Below, in pieces: positions 17,051 to 25,611 of a stretch of 64,000 nt of DNA. Origin of the DNA: an uncultured Eubacterium sp. (lineage in GTDB: Bacteria > Bacillota > Clostridia > Lachnospirales > Lachnospiraceae); assembly GCA_910583555.1 (NCBI GenBank), contig CAJTXO010000001.1:325370-389369 (forward strand), read 5' to 3'. A model generated the notes under the pieces. The model saw nothing but the letters and a program-made list of their open reading frames with translations, did not search any database and had not been told where the DNA came from. How positions within the stretch are numbered: position 1 is the stretch's first letter; every line of letters starts with the position of its first letter. The position numbers were made by a program, and so were the translations under genes.

Positions 17051-18517
17051 ATGAATGTAATGAGTTTAACGGCCGTAGAACTGGGTAAAAAGATCCAGGC
17101 CGGCGAAGTGACAGTCAGGGAAGCTGCGCTTGCCTCACTGGACCAGATAAAAAAATCAGAACCTACCCTGAACAGCTTTGTCACCGTACTGAACGAGGAC
17201 GCCGTCCTTGCCCGGGCAGATGAAGTACAGAAAAAAATAGATAACGGTGAACTGGCCGGCCCTTTGGCGGGCGTCCCGGTCGCCATCAAAGACAATATGT
17301 GTACGAAAGACATCCTGACCACCTGCAGTTCTAAAATTTTGGCGGATTTCACACCGACCTACACGGCAGAAGCCGTAAAAAATCTCGATCGGGCAGGCGC
17401 CATCATGATCGGGAAAACGAATATGGATGAATTTGCGATGGGCAGTACAACAGAGACCTCTGCCTATGGCATTACGAGAAACCCTCACAACACCGACCAT
17501 GTTCCCGGCGGTTCTTCCGGCGGTTCCTGCGCCGCGGTCGCCGCATCGGAGTGTTCGTTCGCGCTCGGTTCCGACACCGGCGGCTCGATCCGCCAGCCCA
17601 GTTCTTTCTGTGGCGTCACGGGCATCAAGCCGACTTACGGAACCGTGTCGCGCTATGGCCTGATCGCCTATGGCTCGTCCCTCGATCAGATCGGCCCCAT
17701 CGCCAAAGATGTCACCGACTGTGCCACGATATTAGAGATCATTTCTTCCTATGATAAGAAGGACAGCACCTCGATCAAGCGGGACGATCTCGACTTCACG
17801 TCAGCACTCGTCAACGACGTGGCCGGCATGAAGATCGGCATACCAAAAGAATACATCGGCGAGGGACTGGATCCAGATGTCAGAAACGCGATCTTACAAG
17901 CCGCGGATGTGCTGCGGGCAAACGGCGCTGTCGTGGAAGAATTTGACTTAAACCTCGTGGAATACGCGATCCCGGCCTACTATGTCATCGCTTCCGCGGA
18001 GGCGAGTTCCAACCTCTCACGCTTTGACGGCGTCAAATACGGATACCGCTCCGAGGACTATGAGGGGCTTCACAATATGTACAAAAAGACCCGCTCCGAA
18101 GGCTTTGGCCCCGAAGTCAAACGCCGGATCATGTTAGGTTCCTTCGTATTGAGCAGCGGCTACTACGACGCGTATTATCTGAAAGCGCTGCGGACGAAAG
18201 CACTTATTAAAAAAGAATTTGACCAGGCATTTTCCAAATACGACGTCATCCTCGGCCCGGCCGCTCCGACCACCGCGCCGAAGATCGGTGACAGTTTAAC
18301 GGATCCCATCCAGATGTATCTGGGCGACATTTACACGATTTCTGTCAACCTCGCCGGACTTCCGGGCATCAGTCTCCCGTGCGGCACAGATTCGAGCGGA
18401 CTTCCGATCGGTCTGCAGCTCATCGGCGACTGTTTTCAGGAGAAACAGATCATCCGGGCCGCCTATACATTTGAAAGCAACCGACCATCCGGGCCATCCA
18501 TACCCGAATTTGCGTGA
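17051..18517 (+). CDS. gatA: Asp-tRNA(Asn)/Glu-tRNA(Gln) amidotransferase subunit A
   Basis: The protein of about 488 residues is the glutaminase subunit GatA of the amidase-signature family. GVPVAIKDNMCT carries the catalytic Lys, VPGGSSGGSCAAVAA the cis-Ser, and ALGSDTGGSIRQPSSF the nucleophilic Ser. It releases ammonia from glutamine for GatB. Start ATG 17051 has AAAGGAG nine bases upstream; the open frame extends to 17015 and overlaps gatC, but without a better site. It is third in the T-box operon. Confidence 0.95.
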   Translation: MNVMSLTAVELGKKIQAGEVTVREAALASLDQIKKSEPTLNSFVTVLNEDAVLARADEVQKKIDNGELAGPLAGVPVAIKDNMCTKDILTTCSSKILADFTPTYTAEAVKNLDRAGAIMIGKTNMDEFAMGSTTETSAYGITRNPHNTDHVPGGSSGGSCAAVAASECSFALGSDTGGSIRQPSSFCGVTGIKPTYGTVSRYGLIAYGSSLDQIGPIAKDVTDCATILEIISSYDKKDSTSIKRDDLDFTSALVNDVAGMKIGIPKEYIGEGLDPDVRNAILQAADVLRANGAVVEEFDLNLVEYAIPAYYVIASAEASSNLSRFDGVKYGYRSEDYEGLHNMYKKTRSEGFGPEVKRRIMLGSFVLSSGYYDAYYLKALRTKALIKKEFDQAFSKYDVILGPAAPTTAPKIGDSLTDPIQMYLGDIYTISVNLAGLPGISLPCGTDSSGLPIGLQLIGDCFQEKQIIRAAYTFESNRPSGPSIPEFA

Positions 18518-18529
18518 ATGGAGGACAGA

Positions 18530-18604
18530 GTGAAAAATAAATTTTTCACTCGGCAAGTTTGTGCGCGCACGCCCAAACTTGTGTGATGCGCAAAAAACGT
18601 GCGC
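18530..18604. repeat. Three consecutive hairpins between gatA and gatB
   Basis: The gap of about 100 bases holds three inverted repeats. GTGAAAAAT/ATTTTTCAC is perfect at 18530-18549, CAAGTTTG/CAAACTTG at 18554-18581, and GCGCA/TGCGC at 18588-18604. The first is AT-rich and lacks a T-run, so it is not a clear terminator. The block resembles a small dispersed palindromic element, or an mRNA processing site within the operon. Confidence 0.6.
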
Positions 18605-18620
18605 GAATAGGAGGTAAATT

Positions 18621-20051
18621 ATGTCTAAACAATACGAAACCGTCATCGGACTTGAAGTCCATGTGGAACTTGCCACTAAAACGAAAATATTCTGCGGCTG
18701 CAGCACGGCATTCGGTGGTGCGCCAAATACACATACATGTCCGGTCTGTACCGGAATGCCGGGTTCCCTTCCCGTGCTGAACAAACAGGTCGTCGAATAC
18801 GCGATGGCCGTCGGCCTGGCAACGAACTGCACCATCACGCAGTACTGCAAGTTTGACCGGAAAAACTATTTCTACCCGGACAACCCGCAAAACTACCAGA
18901 TTTCACAGCTGTATCTTCCGATCTGCCGCAACGGGCACGTAGACATCGAGACGTCTGCCGGCAGAAAATCAATTGGCATCCATGAGATCCACATGGAGGA
19001 AGACGCCGGCAAACTCGTACATGACGAATGGGAGGACTGCTCCCTCGTGGACTATAACCGTTCGGGCGTCCCGTTGATCGAGATCGTGTCGGAGCCGGAT
19101 ATGCGGAGCGCGGAAGAAGTCATCGCCTATCTGGAAAAACTCCGTCTGACGATCCAGTACCTCGGCGCTTCCGACTGCAAGCTGAACGAGGGTTCCATGC
19201 GCGCCGACGTCAACCTTTCGGTACGCGAAGTGGGCGCCTCCGAATTCGGCACGCGGACGGAGATGAAAAACCTGAACTCCTTCAAAGCCATTTCGCGGGC
19301 GATCGAGGGCGAGCGCGCCAGGCAGATCGAACTTCTCGAGGACGGCAAATCCGTCATCCAGGAAACGAGACGATGGGACGACAACAAAGAATATTCGTAC
19401 GCGATGCGCTCCAAAGAGGACGCGCAGGATTACCGCTATTTTCCCGATCCCGACCTCGTTCCGCTATCGATCAGTGACGAGTGGATCGCCGCGGTGAAAT
19501 CCCGCCAGCCGGAACTTCAGGAAGAAAAAGCGGCGCGCTATAAAAAAGAATTTGATATTCCAGATTATGACATCGGCATCATTACCAGTTCAAAAAAACT
19601 GGCCGACCTGTTTGAAGCGACTACCGCCCTCTGCCACAATCCGAAAAAGGTGTCAAATTGGCTCATGGTCGAGACAATGCGCCTGCTCAAAGAAAAAGAA
19701 ATGGATGCGGAAGACATTACCTTTTCTCCCGAAAACCTCGCCGCTCTCATCAAGCTGACCGATGACAACTCGATCAACTCCACGGTCGCCAAAGAAGTTT
19801 TTGAAAAAATGTTTTCAGAAGATATTGACGTAGAGAAGTTTGTAGAGGATAATGGACTTAAGACAATTAGCGATGAAGGCGCTCTGCGCCAGACCATTGA
19901 ACAGGTGATCGCTGACAACCCGCAGTCTGCCGCGGATTACCGGGCCGGAAAGACAAAAGCCATTGGTTTCCTTGTCGGCCAGACGATGAAGGCGATGAAG
20001 GGGAAAGCGGATCCTGGCATGGTTAATACAATCCTAAAAGAACTACTATGA
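18621..20051 (+). CDS. gatB: Asp-tRNA(Asn)/Glu-tRNA(Gln) amidotransferase subunit B
   Basis: The 476-residue GatB activates the misacylated tRNA and transfers ammonia. YETVIGLEVHVELATKTKIFCGC, the zinc-type Cys pair in THTCPVCTGMPG, DRKNYFYPDNPQNYQISQ and VDYNRSGVPLIEIVSEPD are diagnostic. The C-terminal part has the YqeY-like tail domain ending KADPGMVNTILKELL. AGGAGG lies seven to eight bases before ATG 18621. It is last in the T-box operon; a PilZ gene follows 24 bases later. Confidence 0.96.
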   Translation: MSKQYETVIGLEVHVELATKTKIFCGCSTAFGGAPNTHTCPVCTGMPGSLPVLNKQVVEYAMAVGLATNCTITQYCKFDRKNYFYPDNPQNYQISQLYLPICRNGHVDIETSAGRKSIGIHEIHMEEDAGKLVHDEWEDCSLVDYNRSGVPLIEIVSEPDMRSAEEVIAYLEKLRLTIQYLGASDCKLNEGSMRADVNLSVREVGASEFGTRTEMKNLNSFKAISRAIEGERARQIELLEDGKSVIQETRRWDDNKEYSYAMRSKEDAQDYRYFPDPDLVPLSISDEWIAAVKSRQPELQEEKAARYKKEFDIPDYDIGIITSSKKLADLFEATTALCHNPKKVSNWLMVETMRLLKEKEMDAEDITFSPENLAALIKLTDDNSINSTVAKEVFEKMFSEDIDVEKFVEDNGLKTISDEGALRQTIEQVIADNPQSAADYRAGKTKAIGFLVGQTMKAMKGKADPGMVNTILKELL

Positions 20052-20075
20052 AGAGAACGGAAGGAGGAACCCTGT

Positions 20076-20432
20076 ATGATCGAGATGAGAAAAGAAAAAA
20101 GATGGCCGGCCAAGCTGGAACTTGAAATATCTTCCTTATTTAAACAGGATAACATTAAGGTAGAACATATCAACGCCCCCATCGAAGTATTTGACGTATC
20201 CAAAGCCGGTATCGGCTTTAAGAGCAAAAGCATACTTCCCATCGGATACTATTTCAATGCCCGGCTTGTACTGGGCAAATCGGATGCCCTGTACTGCGTC
20301 GTGCGCATCATCCGCCAGCAGAACGACCCGCAGGCGGATGGACAAGACTCCTATATTTACGGCTGTGAGCTTGTCGGGACGGCATCCATCATGGATTATG
20401 TATTCAATGACTATGCCGCGGGAATTAGTTGA
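20076..20432 (+). CDS. PilZ-domain protein (c-di-GMP effector)
   Basis: The 118-residue protein is a single PilZ domain. KRWPAKLELEIS is the RxxxR-type N-terminal motif in a weakened form (the last Arg is Lys), and FDVSKAGIGF is the D/NxSxxG motif that contacts c-di-GMP. Family members change conformation on binding and regulate motility or surface polysaccharides. The gene starts 24 bases after gatB with GAAGGAGG upstream, so it may be read through from the gat operon. Confidence 0.8.
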   Translation: MIEMRKEKRWPAKLELEISSLFKQDNIKVEHINAPIEVFDVSKAGIGFKSKSILPIGYYFNARLVLGKSDALYCVVRIIRQQNDPQADGQDSYIYGCELVGTASIMDYVFNDYAAGIS

Positions 20433-20526
20433 TGATCTCTGAAAGAAACAAAAAAGATTTCCTGTAGCTTTTTTTTCATTTTCAGTATATAATAATGGTA
20501 TTAACGCAGAAACGAGGAACCTACAT

Positions 20527-21696
20527 ATGAACATGGAAAAGCTGAAAGATACTTTCATACAAATCTTTGGGGCCGGCGCGGAACCAGATGTATTCTTTGC
20601 GCCGGGGCGCGTCAATCTCATTGGCGACCATACCGACTACAATGGCGGGCATGTATTTCCCTGCGCGCTTACGCTCGGAACCTATGGACTTGTCCGCAAA
20701 CGGGACGATGACACCCTGCGCCTGTATTCCGAAAATTTCAGCTCGGACGGCGTGCTCGCTTCGTCCATCCGGGACCTGTCTCCTTCCGGAAATGGCCTCT
20801 GGACGGATTATCCGCGGGGCGTGATCTGGGCGTTCGCAAAAAAAGGGTATACGATCGACAGCGGGATGGACATACTATTCTATGGGGATATCCCCGGTGG
20901 CGCCGGACTTTCCTCCTCTGCTTCGCTGGAAGTTTTAATGGGAACGATCCTCCGGGATACCTTTGGCTTCCATGACCTTCCCATTACGCGAATCGCCCTG
21001 CTCGGCCAATATGCCGAAAACCATTATATTGGCACGAAGTGCGGTATCATGGATCAATTCGCTTCCGCGGTCGGAAAAGCAGACCATGCCATTTTCCTCG
21101 ATACGTATACACTGGAATATGATCTCGTGCCGATCAACCTCGGCGATATATGCCTGATCATTACGAACAGCGGCGTCACCCACAACCTCGTATCTTCTGC
21201 CTACAACGACCGCCGCCGGGAGTGCGAGCGCGGGCTTGATATGCTGCAGAAAGTTATCGACATCAATAGTCTGGGCGACCTGAACAATGAACAATTTGAA
21301 AGGTATCAGTTCCTGATCCCCGACGAAACGATCCGCAAGCGTGTCAAACACGCCGTTTCCGAGAACCGCCGTACGGTTCACGCGCTGAACGCGCTGAAAG
21401 ATAACGATATTCTAGAATTTGGCCGTCTGATGAACAAATCCCACCTCTCACTGCGGGACGACTATGAAGTTTCCTGTGAAGAGATCGATTTTCTCGTCAA
21501 AACCGCGTGGGATGTGCCCGGCGTGATCGGAAGCCGCATCACGGGCGGCGGATTCGGTGGCTGTACCGTGAGCCTTGTCAAAAAAAGGAACCGCAACCTC
21601 TTTAAAAATAAATTAGCTGCGTGCTACCGGGAAGCATACGATAAGACGCCAGAATTTTATGAGGTGAGCATCGGAAACGGGGCCGGACGCCTCTGA
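20527..21696 (+). CDS. galK: Galactokinase
   Basis: The 389-residue GHMP kinase phosphorylates galactose to galactose 1-phosphate in the Leloir pathway. FFAPGRVNLIGDHTDYNGG is the galactokinase signature, IPGGAGLSSSASLEVL the ATP-binding GHMP motif, and GSRITGGGFGGCTVSL the C-terminal motif. Length is typical. A TATAAT at 20488-20493 is a possible promoter element. galE follows 78 bases later; no galT is visible in the window. Confidence 0.95.
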   Translation: MNMEKLKDTFIQIFGAGAEPDVFFAPGRVNLIGDHTDYNGGHVFPCALTLGTYGLVRKRDDDTLRLYSENFSSDGVLASSIRDLSPSGNGLWTDYPRGVIWAFAKKGYTIDSGMDILFYGDIPGGAGLSSSASLEVLMGTILRDTFGFHDLPITRIALLGQYAENHYIGTKCGIMDQFASAVGKADHAIFLDTYTLEYDLVPINLGDICLIITNSGVTHNLVSSAYNDRRRECERGLDMLQKVIDINSLGDLNNEQFERYQFLIPDETIRKRVKHAVSENRRTVHALNALKDNDILEFGRLMNKSHLSLRDDYEVSCEEIDFLVKTAWDVPGVIGSRITGGGFGGCTVSLVKKRNRNLFKNKLAACYREAYDKTPEFYEVSIGNGAGRL

Positions 21697-21774
21697 CACG
21701 TCCCTGCCACCGTATATTACCCGGGTATTGATACAAAAATACCCTGTACTCTATTTGGGAAAGGAAATCTTATC

Positions 21775-22791
21775 ATGAAAATATTAGTTACCGGCGGCGC
21801 CGGTTACATCGGATCGCATACGTGCGTGGAACTTTTGGAGAACGGTTACGAAGTCGTGGTCGTGGACAATCTGTACAATGCCAGCCGCGAAGCCGTGAGC
21901 CGCGTGGAAGAGATCACGGGTAAAAACATCGCCTTTTATCAGGTAGATCTGCTCGATCAGGAAGCATTGAACCGCGTATTTGATGAGGAAAATATCGACG
22001 CCGTCATTCACTTTGCGGGATTGAAGGCCGTTGGCGAATCCGTCTCCAAACCGATCGAATACTACCACAACAACCTGACGGGAACGCTGCACCTCGTTGA
22101 CTGCATGCGCGCTCACAACGTAAAGAACATCATTTTCAGTTCTTCCGCTACCGTGTACGGGGAGCCGGCCTTTGTTCCCATCACGGAAGAGTGCCCAAAA
22201 GGTTCACCGACAAATCCCTACGGCTGGACGAAATGGATGCTGGAGCAGATTCTGACCGACCTCCACACCGCTGATCCGGAATGGAACGTCATCCTGCTGC
22301 GCTATTTCAATCCAATCGGCGCACACGAGAGCGGCCGCATCGGAGAAGATCCGAAAGGGATCCCAAACAATCTCGTTCCCTACGTCGCTCAGGTGGCCGT
22401 CGGAAAACGGGAATGTCTCGGTGTGTTCGGAAATGACTACAAAACGCACGACGGCACGGGTGTCCGCGATTACATCCATGTGATGGATCTCGCCTCCGGC
22501 CACGTAAAAGCCATCACAAAGTTTTCCGACGCCCCGGATGTGCGGATCTACAATCTCGGAACCGGGAACGGCTACAGTGTTCTCGACGTCGTACAAGCCT
22601 ATGAAAAAGCGTGCGGACATGAGATCAAATATGAGATCAAGCCCCGGCGCCCCGGCGATACCGATGAAGTTTTCTCCGACAGCGCAAAAGCATACGAAGA
22701 ACTGGGCTGGAAAGCCAGGTACAACATCGACGACATGTGCGCGAGTTCCTGGAAATGGCAGAGTCAGAATCCGGACGGATATGAAAAATAA
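21775..22791 (+). CDS. galE: UDP-glucose 4-epimerase
   Basis: The 338-residue extended short-chain dehydrogenase interconverts UDP-galactose and UDP-glucose. VTGGAGYIGSHTCVELLE is the NAD-binding motif, SSSATVYGEP contains the catalytic Ser region, and YGWTKWMLE supplies Tyr-x-x-x-Lys. Length and motifs are those of bacterial GalE. It follows galK on the same strand and ends before a strong hairpin. Confidence 0.96.
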   Translation: MKILVTGGAGYIGSHTCVELLENGYEVVVVDNLYNASREAVSRVEEITGKNIAFYQVDLLDQEALNRVFDEENIDAVIHFAGLKAVGESVSKPIEYYHNNLTGTLHLVDCMRAHNVKNIIFSSSATVYGEPAFVPITEECPKGSPTNPYGWTKWMLEQILTDLHTADPEWNVILLRYFNPIGAHESGRIGEDPKGIPNNLVPYVAQVAVGKRECLGVFGNDYKTHDGTGVRDYIHVMDLASGHVKAITKFSDAPDVRIYNLGTGNGYSVLDVVQAYEKACGHEIKYEIKPRRPGDTDEVFSDSAKAYEELGWKARYNIDDMCASSWKWQSQNPDGYEK

Positions 22792-22816
22792 AAAGAGAAC
22801 GATCAGACATGCAGAC

Positions 22817-22859
22817 AGCCGCCTGAACCGATGTAAGATCCAAATCGGTTCAGGCGGCT
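22817..22859. terminator. Strong hairpin between galE and the convergent surface-protein gene
   Basis: AGCCGCCTGAACCGAT (22817-22832) and ATCGGTTCAGGCGGCT (22844-22859) are perfect 16-base arms with an 11-base loop. It lies between convergent genes and probably ends transcription from both sides, although the T-run is weak. Confidence 0.75.
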
Positions 22860-22892
22860 GCATTACGTTCAACCTGTTCAGCTGCAACCTCG

Positions 22893-25610
22893 CTACTTCA
22901 GAAAATAATTACATTTTCTCAGCATTTTCCTGTATTGCGCCGCCTTTGATTTCGGCAGCGATATTTTCAATTTCCGGCTCAGTCCATTCCATGATTTTTT
23001 CGTCACCTTTTTTAAGCCAGTCGTTTTAATACTCAGCTTCTTTACCTTTTTACAGCCTTTAAACGCATTGGCCTGAATAGATGTGATCGTAAAGGTAATA
23101 CCACTTTTCTTTACATTTTTCGGGATGACAAGGGACTTTGCCTTTTTTGATTTTACGCTAATGACGGACAATTCCCCTTTTGTCCCCTTTATTTTTGTCA
23201 CTTTATATTTCAGGTTTCCCGCGATAAAGGTATTGCCCTTTTTGATGTTCTGCTCTTTCCGCTCAGTATCCTGTCCCGTCTCATCTTCATTCCCACCAGT
23301 GTTTGCACTCGGTGTTTCTGACGGTTTCACAGTAGATAACGCATCCGGAACCGTCGTCGGCTTCACATCCGGGCCCGCCGTCGAAGTTACTCCCGGCTTA
23401 GTCGTCGAAACAGCGCCCGGGTCCTTCGTCGGTGTAGCGCCTGGCCCTTCTGTCGGCGTTACTCCCGGTCCCTCCGTCGGGGTTGCGCCCGGATCGATCG
23501 TTGGTTTCACACCCGGGTCTTTGGTCGGGATTACGCCCGGATCAGCCGTTGATATTGCACCCGGCTCTTTCGTCGCCCTTACATCTGGATCCGTAGTCGG
23601 TGTCGACCCCGGATTTTTCGTTGGTCTCACACCCGGATCGCCGGTTGCGGTCGCTTCTGGAATTCTCGTCGGTCTCACACCCGGATTGCCAGTCGGGGTC
23701 GCTTCCGGATTTCTCGTCGGTTTCACATCCGGCTTTTCCGTCGAACTTACTCCCGGCTCTGCTGTCGGCTTTTCTTCCGGATTTTTTGTTGGTTTCACGC
23801 CTGGCTCTTCCGTCGAAGTCACTCCCGGCTCTGTCGTCGGTTTCACGCCCGGCTCTTCCGTCGGCGTTACTCCCGGGGTTTTCGTCGGCGTCACCCCCGG
23901 AGCAGCCGTCGGCTCTGCTGTCGGTTCCGCGCTTCCCCCAACGGTGATTTCACAGGATGCCTTGGTTTTTCCGGCAGATGATTTCGCGTAGATCGTCGCC
24001 GCTCCTGTCCCGCGTATGACGATGTGTATCTCTTCACCCTGCTCTGCCTTTACATAAGGTGTAATGACATCCGCCACCCTCTCATTCGAGGAATAAAAGG
24101 TAATATAATCATCACTGCCTGTGGTAACGGTCGAGATCGTAATGATCTGCTCCCCGGCATCCGCATCACCAACTGCCAACTCCGTCTTTGATAGGGAAAT
24201 TGCAGTTGCCGGAACCTTTGCTTCAAACGAATCCGCCGTATCCTGCAAGACAGGCATACCATAATCCTCTGCCATCGAATACGAATATCCGCCAAGTTCA
24301 AGTGCCTCCGCCACTTTTCCCATAACCTCTATATTGGTCAATAACATCCTGCACTTCTCATCCGGCGCCAGAACCTTTGCCCGCTTCACGAATGCCCTTG
24401 CCGCGTCCACATCGCCTATTGCTTCTGCCGTGCCATACGCGGCATACCTGACAAAATACGTATAGTCCATGGTGTCCCCGAGCGTCGGCATCGCGTATTG
24501 CCAGTCAAATCCATTTCCGGTCGTTGGATCCGGCGTATGGCGTTTTTCGAAATTCGTCTTCGGCATCGCAAAAAAGATGTACTGATTTCCATTAGTAGAA
24601 TTCTTAGGATCATCCCAGGTCGCGTCCATACAGTAATAAATATCCCCACCGTCAAAAGAAACCGCATTCCATGCGTGTCCTCCGCCTGCCTGCCCTACGA
24701 TATATACATTCGGTACATTCAGGATATTCAATATAAAAGACAGCGCTTTTGCATATCCTTCACAAACTGACTTGTTGTGGGCAGGATCGAATACACCAAC
24801 CACACTGTGCGCCCAATCCGCAGACTCCGGCGTTGAACCATCGGCTTTGTACGCGTAATCGATCGACTCGATCAGATGATTATAAACGACCCTTACCTTT
24901 TCATATGTGCCATCTACCTGATCCGCCTCGTCCAGATACGCCGAAACAGCACCCTCGATCGTCGTATACATCTCCCTCACGCCGTGGAGATCGGCTTCAT
25001 AAGTACTCTCTACAACTGGCATCAATTCCGAATTGGAATACGCGATACTGCCGAGCCAGAACAGCCAGGGGTGATCCGCCCGGAAAGCTACCCAAGTCCG
25101 CTTCGCCTGCTCGAGATCGATGCCGGCCTCTATATAATTCACCTTAAACGGAGTATATTGTACCGTCCCGTCTTGATACTGAATCGGTTGGAATTCCGCT
25201 TCCGTCAAGTCCGTGCGGTCAAAATTCGCCAGTGACGTTTCCAGTGACTGGTAAAATTCCTGCTGGCCTTCGGAAAGACCTGAAAAACCATACGTTCCCG
25301 TTCCTTGTTGAAAGACCGTCTGGGAACGTCTGGCGCGATACAGCGATACCCCTTCGTAAGAAGGTACTTTTGCCGCCTGCTCGTCATCCACCCGGAAAGC
25401 ATCCGGCGTGCTTAGTCCTCCTGACGGTAATTCTGGCTCCGCCGCATCTGCCACCTGGATGCCGCCGGATAATACCCCATCCGATAATCGTCTATCCGCT
25501 AACGATACACTGGCCGCTGCCATACAGTCCTGTTCGAAATAAACGGTATTTCCTATCAGGACCGCGCAAAGCACGAGTGCCAGTATGGATCTTATCCTTT
25601 TTCTATTCAT
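22893..25610 (-). CDS. Secreted transglutaminase-like protein with Thr/Pro repeats and a BspA-like C-terminus
   Basis: The 905-residue protein has a signal peptide (SILALVLCAVLIGNTVYF). A transglutaminase-like domain near residues 240-340 shows Cys283 in SVCEGYAKALSF, His in GGGHAWNAV and Asp in YYCMDATWDDP. A Big2-like Ig domain (ATAISLSKTELAVGD to about residue 560) follows. Then come about 25 eight-residue PGVTPTEE-type repeats. The C-terminus (GNLKYKVTKIKGTKGELSV... ANAFKGCKKVKKLSI) is a BspA/LRR_5-like repeat unit. No sorting signal is present. Its start lies one base after the GH3 gene's stop codon, and its GGAGAGG site is inside that gene, so the two are translationally coupled. Confidence 0.8.
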   Translation of the reverse strand: MNRKRIRSILALVLCAVLIGNTVYFEQDCMAAASVSLADRRLSDGVLSGGIQVADAAEPELPSGGLSTPDAFRVDDEQAAKVPSYEGVSLYRARRSQTVFQQGTGTYGFSGLSEGQQEFYQSLETSLANFDRTDLTEAEFQPIQYQDGTVQYTPFKVNYIEAGIDLEQAKRTWVAFRADHPWLFWLGSIAYSNSELMPVVESTYEADLHGVREMYTTIEGAVSAYLDEADQVDGTYEKVRVVYNHLIESIDYAYKADGSTPESADWAHSVVGVFDPAHNKSVCEGYAKALSFILNILNVPNVYIVGQAGGGHAWNAVSFDGGDIYYCMDATWDDPKNSTNGNQYIFFAMPKTNFEKRHTPDPTTGNGFDWQYAMPTLGDTMDYTYFVRYAAYGTAEAIGDVDAARAFVKRAKVLAPDEKCRMLLTNIEVMGKVAEALELGGYSYSMAEDYGMPVLQDTADSFEAKVPATAISLSKTELAVGDADAGEQIITISTVTTGSDDYITFYSSNERVADVITPYVKAEQGEEIHIVIRGTGAATIYAKSSAGKTKASCEITVGGSAEPTAEPTAAPGVTPTKTPGVTPTEEPGVKPTTEPGVTSTEEPGVKPTKNPEEKPTAEPGVSSTEKPDVKPTRNPEATPTGNPGVRPTRIPEATATGDPGVRPTKNPGSTPTTDPDVRATKEPGAISTADPGVIPTKDPGVKPTIDPGATPTEGPGVTPTEGPGATPTKDPGAVSTTKPGVTSTAGPDVKPTTVPDALSTVKPSETPSANTGGNEDETGQDTERKEQNIKKGNTFIAGNLKYKVTKIKGTKGELSVISVKSKKAKSLVIPKNVKKSGITFTITSIQANAFKGCKKVKKLSIKTTGLKKVTKKSWNGLSRKLKISLPKSKAAQYRKMLRKCNYFLK
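23305..23905. repeat. 24-bp coding repeats (about 25 units)
   Basis: The units encode eight residues of the form P-G-V-T-P-T-x-x, in an unbroken run of about 25 copies. On the plus strand they give a long open frame with no biological meaning. Confidence 0.8.
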
Positions 25611-25611
25611 C

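Noticed and set aside
23083..23991. Long plus-strand open frame of 302 codons with Val/Gly/Ser repeats
   Set aside because: It is the antisense reading of the Thr/Pro repeats in the transglutaminase-like gene.
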